Assembly (NCBI RefSeq): GCF_032854445.1
Contig: NC_088307.1
Location: 5,580,001 to 5,644,000 of the forward strand
Reading direction: 5' to 3'
Length of the DNA stretch: 64,000 nt
Origin: Liolophura sinensis
Lineage: Eukaryota; Mollusca; Polyplacophora; Chitonida; Chitonidae
This document shows positions 58,197 through 64,000 of this stretch, in pieces. How positions within the stretch are numbered: position 1 is the first letter of the stretch; every line of letters begins with the position of its first letter. The notes below the pieces were generated by a model. It made no database searches. It had not been told where the DNA came from and saw nothing but the letters and a program-made list of their open reading frames with translations. The position numbers and the translations under genes were made by a program.

Positions 58197-61100
58197 ATGG
58201 GAGCACTGGATTTCAGCATGCAAAGTACAGATCAAAGAATACTGGATGCATTTAAACTGAAGGTAACTTTGTTCACTTTGCTTATAATCCAGGTTAGAGT
58301 ATCGGTATGTACAATTATGAATTTCAAATTAATACGAGATTGGGTTTATCTTTCTCATCTGACTTTAAAGTCAGGAACTTGTCTCATGAACTTTTTGTTT
58401 ACAGCATGAATCACCCTGTGCAGCACTTATAGTGCAGAGGGAAATTTGTTGAAGTTTATTTTGTAAAAATAAATAAAAGAAAAATACACACAGCAGTAAT
58501 TGTGAAAGGCATTCTTGATGCCAGCTTTACATTGCAAATGTCTTGTTTTCCGTCCGGATTTTTGCTCGTTGAAGATTTTGGAAGAGCCCTTTCTAGGATA
58601 CGAGGAGAGTGTGTAAAATATGGATTTATATTAAGGTCAGCATCCTGTCTGGTGGTATGTGGGAGTTAAGGTGCGCCATCAACAAAACACCAATCCAAAA
58701 AATAAATAAGGGCTCAAGTGATTCATGTCATTCAGGCTGAGTATATCCTCTTTCAAAGGTACACCTTATCAGTGCTGGTAAACAGGATCTGAAATGGGGG
58801 TATTTAAGTAGGAGCACATACCCAGGGTTGAACTGCTATCTCCGTCTTCATACATATTCCACAGATGGGGTGAAAGTAATGCATATTTCGTGGTACGGTG
58901 TACACTAGAGCTAAATAGCTGTTGGCACTTGTGTTATTAGTTATCTGGTTAATCAGTGATAGGATACAGAAATACAGAAATAGGATACATACGGTGTAAG
59001 TAATCCTGAGTTCCGCGCCGAGCCCAATATGAATGATGCTGACACCATATATTTCCATATCCAACCACTGAGTAACCATGCAACGAATTTATCCTTCAAA
59101 AGACCCATCAGTCCCGTGCTAAGGACCGATGTATAGGTGAATCGCTATGTGCCCATTGTTTTCACAACTGAACAAAGGGAGATAACCTACTCAGCAGACA
59201 CATTTGACGTCATCTGCAGGATTCAAGAATATACATGACCCCCACAAGACCGTTGTTGTCCAATGAAAAATGGAGAATTTTGTCTGATGTGAGACAAAAT
59301 CTAATACTAACTCTGTTTGTGGGTGGAGGAGTGCTGGAAGTTCTTGTGTAACCAATGCGGTCGCTGTCAGTTCAAGTTTTCAAGTTCAGCTAATGCTGGC
59401 TTCTTCTCCAGTTGTACATGGGAAAGTCTGCCAGCAACATGTGGATCGTCATGGATCTCACCCACCATATAATGCTCTGCCTGGTTACCCCTGCCCCACC
59501 TTCCTTCATAATGCAGGTTGCCGCCGTATAAATGAAATATTCATGAGTATGGTGTAAAATATCAAGTAAATAAATAAATAAATATGTCGGAACGTGGATT
59601 ATACTACAGTAGTTCATGGGCTCATCTCTGTGGAAAACGGCACCCGTATAGTAAGGGATGAATATGTACCCCTGTCCTAACATTTGTTACCCATCTTTTA
59701 AATCATAAGAATATTACGATGTTATTACAATATATTATATTACGATATATTATAATAATATTATTATTAATATGAGATCAAAAATAATTAATACTGTAAT
59801 AAACAAGTTCTAACACTTTTGTCTTGATCGTAAAGAAATGTCTCATAGTCCTCACTGACTATACTCGGAAATAAAAAAAATGACTCTTACAGTGCTTTTA
59901 GTAAGAATTTCTAAAATCTAGATTTTCTTCAGTTTGATAGAATTCAGACTGGATATATCAGCTTCCTACAGGTCATGACAAAAAACTTTGTTTAAGATGA
60001 ATGAATCTTATGTAACAGGGTCAAAATATTGTTTGACAATGTAAATTCTGAATATAAGTTACGATTGTAGAACAAATTTCATCTAAAATAACGAAAAGGA
60101 ATATACCAATGTAATGATTAGTCTAAGACCATTTCGTGATCTCGGGGCCTGGTCTCAGAGCAACTTTATCAAGCAACTTACATTCCTTTGGGAAGTTCTC
60201 AAGTTGGCAAATGTTCACTTCCTCATTTTTCTTCATCATTTGACTACTCTTAATTGCTTTTTGTGAAACTTTTTTCAGACGCCATGTTAAAGTAAATGTG
60301 ATAAAAAATAGTTGCCTAGCAGCTTTTGGCTGTTCATGTGATACATTAAGACTTTTATACCTCTAGCAATAAAAGAGTTCAAACTTGAAACACCCCTATT
60401 ATAATATTCTTGACGTCATTATTTTTGTGACTTTGAATTAGGTTCTGGAAGAGCAGAGGTATTTGTTGTGCAAGAGTATCATCCCAGATCGCCACTACCC
60501 GTACCTCCGCTCCAAGGCGATCCTGAGCCTTGACGACTGTGAGGAAATAGACGCAGAGCGCACAACTCGCAAGAAAGCCGCAAGATTCCTGGACATTATG
60601 GTATCAAAGGGTCCATCAGCATATGATCACCTCTGCGAGTCGTTAATGCTGGACACAACTCAGATGCATCTGCTGAAACGTTTGAACACCGAATACGAGG
60701 ACAAGAAAAACAAATACTTAGGTAAGACAGTTCCGTACATATGCTTCATTTTCGAAAAACAAAAGGACAGGTTATGATTGTATCCTAGCTTGAGTCTTAC
60801 GTCCCGTAGTTTGCTCATGTTGTAAAAAGTAATAAAAGAAACTTGCAGCTGTAGAGAATTGGGTATTTGGGATGCTTGAGTTGGTGCATATAATTGGTTT
60901 TTCAAATTACTTGTAAGCGGATTTATTTACATTTTTGCTTTTTCCTCTTCTCTAATTTATCCTTGTGGGCATGTGTAATCAGTGATTTATTTATTTATTT
61001 TATGTTTAACGAGATACATGGGTAGTTTTAAGGGTGAAGGAAATTGTAGTGCCAGGCACAAACCACTGAACTTTGGTAAGTTACTAATGAACTAATGAAG

Positions 61101-63360
61101 CATACAGATATGCACATCAAAAAGGACAAGACAGCACCTGGCTAAAACATATTTCAATCAAAAGCAAGATTCTCAAGCTTTCTAAAAAGTATCAAACTTT
61201 ATTATGTTAATTAGATTTCACCGAATAATATGTAGAACAAAATGACAATACTGCGGAAATGGCTGGTGGGAATGGAGGCAGACATCTTATGAATTTTATC
61301 CATTCAAATTCGTTGCTATCAGATTGCACGGCCCTAAGCTATGACGTAGCTTCGTTTTAGCGCTTAGTCAGCAGTTTCTAAATAACGAATATCTGAGTCA
61401 GGGAAAAATTCATTAGGGATGCTGAAGGTTGATGGGAATGAGAAGATGGCATCTCACCAGATAATGCTTAAAATTCATTAAATCTTATAATATATTTTTT
61501 TTTTTCTCTAAATCTATTGGAAGTGAAGAATTTAAATTTTTCCTTCTTTGCCTTTCTTGCATACAAGGGATGATTTTTTCACCGTTTTTTCTTTTATAAA
61601 ATACAGTAAAATTGAAACATGGTGTTCAAACCGAGGTGATTTCTCTGAAGTCCGTGATAACTAGGTCAGCACTGCTCTCATCTTAGAAGCCACCACCACA
61701 AAACTGAAGTGTAAAATTCATCGATCAGCCTCAGTTGTGCTTAGATTTATTTTCGTCTCTTCAGAATTGATCATGAATCTAGTTGTAAAACGATCCTATT
61801 ATAATTTTATAAACATTTTGCAAGGGTCAAAATCACCCGCACAATGCACAGCCATGCGTCTGCAGGCAACTTAAGCTGTAAATGATATGTTGGACAACTG
61901 TTCAAGCAGTGGAAGAAATATGCTTCCAGTATGTCCCAATTTTTAGAAAGCTGTTTATCACTTGCCTTCATTGCTGAAATCCACAACTTCTATCTGCTAT
62001 AGTCTACTGTTTGGACTAAGTACGGAAATACCTTCATCATTATAGAGCTAGAGTAAACGTGATGTCACTGTGCTGAAGCTGTGTCAAGGAGAAGTGTCTC
62101 TTTGAAGAAACTGTACAAAAATATTTAATGCCGGTATAAGATACTTTGAATGGTAGTCTGTCAGTGGACATAAACATTAGTCAGGTGCTGTCTTTTACTT
62201 AAGGGTGGAAGACAAGTGGTCTTCGTTACAAATGACTGTTTATTATCATCAAGGCCCACACAACTTGTGAGAGTGAGAGAATCTACAAATTATTCCAAGG
62301 CCGGGTTTGAACCTCTAACCACGGCGCGCTCCCCCGTTGAACAAGGAGTTGTCAAGTGTTGAAATTTCTGAGGTTGGCTAGATTAACGTTTGACAGGTTC
62401 CTTTTGCCCAGTTGATATCCTTGTGCTCCACCCATCAATTTGATTTGAATATTTCAAATAATCTAGCACAAGTAATAAATAGTAAATTAATAAATACTGT
62501 ATTTCATCTAAATTTTAGCATTTTGTAAATGTCACATTTTGCTTTGATTCTGATTGATTCATGCTCTTTATAGGATTACTAAAGAATTTTTTTTATGATT
62601 TTTTAGAAAAACTTAAGTGTTGTCATCAGAAGTATCATTTTAAAGCCTTTATGTGCTTCTGAAAGAGCATTTTTACCTATTAATCTTTGGGTAAAATACA
62701 GGAAATAAATGTTGAGGATGAGTAGTGACTGAGTGATTGCGGCAAATTTGTCAATGATGTGGGTTCAAACCTATGACTTGGAAATTTGTGGATTCCTTTC
62801 CTCTCACAGATTGTGAGGTCTCAGTAAAAATAAGTGATCAGTGAAGTTTGTGTGCTCATTCAAGCAGTTTAATACTGTAGTTCTTCAACTTACTCACATG
62901 TTTGCAAGGTGTTTATTCAGGCATATTCTGAAGGCATTTTTTTCTGTGTAGACTGATAATAATGATACTATTTGTGAAGCCCTGAAATTGGCAAATCCAA
63001 CCATTGTAGTTTTGTGTCCAAATTCAAAAGCTGCTCTTTCATGTGCAAAAAGGTTGAGGAATTAGGGTGTATGATGTGTTTATCTGTATGTCACAGGTGG
63101 AAAAGTTCATCAATATGTTGCCAAATGTCAGCTTTCTTTATTCCATAAAAATGACTGCCATCATATACAAAGTGAAAACTTTTTGAGTGTAGTGTTAAAC
63201 AATGATCAAATGAAAGAAATGAAAGAGACAAAACAAAAATAATTTGACTTATTATTCTTGTATACTTTCAGCACTCGTTACTGATCAAAGTCCTCAGCTG
63301 AGAGCAGACCTAGGTATTGACACAAGCAGGCTGCCGCGGCCCAACAGCAGCGATGTCTAA
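58197..63360 (+). CDS. CARD-only protein, BCL10-like, 144 aa
   Basis: Three exons join in frame: 58197-58262, 60442-60721, 63272-63360 (435 nt including TAA). The ATG at 58197 is the first Met after an in-frame stop upstream; an acceptor-like TTTCAG just before it suggests a non-coding first exon. The peptide is one caspase-recruitment domain (about 12-110): LLCKSIIPDRHYPYLRSKAI, LSLDDCEEIDAERTTRKKAA, FLDIMVSKGPSAYDHLCESL. A 30-residue tail ends RLPRPNSSDV. The first half reads like BCL10 (IIAERH..LRAKKILS in human) and the second half also like CRADD (LDI..S.GP.A.D). BCL10 links upstream CARD proteins to MALT1 and NF-kB signalling, but the long Ser/Thr-rich BCL10 tail is absent here. CARD is certain in my view; the subfamily is not. 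Confidence 0.82.
58263..60441. other. Intron 1 of the CARD gene
   Basis: No exon is seen. It contains a weak SINE remnant (about 58640-58712) and a truncated family A SINE (59350-59584). Confidence 0.7.
59350..59584 (+). mobile_element. SINE family A, 5'-truncated
   Basis: It starts at ACCAATGCGGTCGCTGTCAG, keeps TTGTACATGGGAAAGTCTGC and ends in the (AAAT)n tail. The middle is diverged. Confidence 0.8.
62200..62345 (-). mobile_element. tRNA-headed repeat family C, inverted
   Basis: On the plus strand AGACAAGTGGTCTTCGTTAC, GAGAGTGAGAGAATCTACAA and AAGGCCGGGTTTGAACCTCT are the reverse complements of landmarks of the 22125 copy, including the B box. Confidence 0.6.
62550..62670 (+). repeat. 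Dispersed repeat shared with 7385-7530
   Basis: GATTCTGATTGATTCA and CATTTTAAAGCCTTTATGTG (CTTCTGAAA) occur in the same order at about 7400-7520. Confidence 0.5.
62876..63065 (+). mobile_element. MITE-like repeat family D with terminal inverted repeats
   Basis: The start (TGTAGTTCTTCAACTTACTC, ACATG) and the end (CATGTGCAAAAAGGTTGAGG) form an imperfect inverted pair. The interior carries CAGGCATATTCTGAAGGCAT, CTGTGTAGACTGATAATAAT and GTGAAGCCCTGAAATTGGC. Confidence 0.8.
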
Positions 63361-64000
63361 TGCTAATTAATAGGTGTCATTAACGTTTAGGCACCATAAC
63401 GATTCACGTGTACAGACCTGAATATTTCCTTGATTTGTCTACTTTGGGGAAAATAGAAAAGCATACCTAAGAAAGTGTGGCACAGTGTATATTGCACATC
63501 AGGAAACTTCATGCAAAATACATGCAAACAGTACAGGTAACAATATGCTTTTTTCGGCATTGCACATTTTAAACCTTGCAGTTTCAAACATCAGTTCTGC
63601 AACACTCTGTGACAATTACTAAGTTTAAATAACAAAGGTACAGTTCTGTTTAGGTGAAAGGTTTGAATGATGGTTTTGGATGATTATTGGAAGGTACATC
63701 TGTGAGATTACAGGGATAATTCTGTAGTGTCTTGCTGTGGTGTACATCTGACATAATAGTCATGAATAGTTGCCACACATTATTGGACAGTACCACACAT
63801 TAAATGAACAGTTGCTACACAGTACTGAACAGTTGCTACACAAAACAACGGCTGTGCAGAACTGAGTAGCAGCCATACAATAATGATCAGTTGCCACTCA
63901 CTAATGGACAGTTTGCCGCTCACCAATGGACAGTTGCCACTCACCAATGGACAGTTGCCATGCAGTACTGCAGAGTTGGGAACAGCATTTTTGAAAACTG
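63361..64000. other. Downstream of the CARD gene, with short degenerate repeats
   Basis: The 3' UTR of the CARD gene should start here. From about 63760 a degenerate repeat of 20-30 bp (ACAGTTGCCACTCACCAATGG) runs to the end of the window. No further gene is seen. Confidence 0.7.

Larger units (their letters stand above)
60722..63271. other. Intron 2 of the CARD gene
   Basis: No exon is seen. It holds a family C tRNA-headed repeat (62200-62345, inverted), a stretch shared with 7385-7530 (62550-62670), a MITE-like copy (62876-63065) and a decayed SINE-like repeat (63105-63215). Confidence 0.7.

Overview
The window is animal genomic DNA. It has long AT-rich introns with GT/AG boundaries, and mobile and satellite repeats fill most non-coding sequence. 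Two tRNA-headed SINE families and short motifs such as GGGAGATAAC recall molluscan or other lophotrochozoan genomes. That placement is an inference; no species can be named. Long open frames are rare because nearly every gene is split into short exons. The gene models below were built by joining exons across GT/AG sites with matching phases and comparing the peptides with known families.

Layout. (1) 877-14736, plus: the last 18 coding exons of the maintenance DNA methyltransferase DNMT1, covering the end of BAH1, BAH2, the Gly-Lys linker and the whole catalytic domain; the upstream part lies outside the window. (2) 14737-17274: intergenic, with a G-run/TGAGTCA minisatellite, imperfect ~80-bp repeats and a 25-bp hairpin. 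(3) 17275-41695, plus: a 15-exon gene for a ~603-residue protein with a WW domain, a Gln-rich block, three CUE/UBA-like modules and a C-terminal GPxPxL repeat. I do not recognise this architecture as a named family. (4) 41696-47064: intergenic repeats. (5) 47065-49878, minus: a complete four-exon TRMT112 (124 aa). (6) 50742-52096, plus: a complete four-exon POLR1H/RPA12 (119 aa), head-to-head with TRMT112 across an 863-bp spacer holding three CACGTG E-boxes. (7) 52072-57760: large satellite arrays (60, 81 and 34 bp units). (8) 58197-63360, plus: a three-exon CARD-only protein (144 aa), closest in my reading to BCL10.

How the genes relate. TRMT112 (cofactor of rRNA, tRNA and eRF1 methyltransferases) and POLR1H (RNA polymerase I subunit) both serve ribosome production and probably share a bidirectional promoter. 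DNMT1 and the CARD protein have no evident functional link to them.

The most unusual property of the window is its tandem arrays. At least nine minisatellites with different unit lengths (25, 30, 34, 35, 42, 45, 60, 61, 81 bp) lie in or beside these genes. Several carry splice-site-like motifs. One tandemly repeats the real 3' splice site and exon start of POLR1H exon 2, and another repeats its stop-codon context. Two arrays in different genes share the core GTRAGTTACAG.
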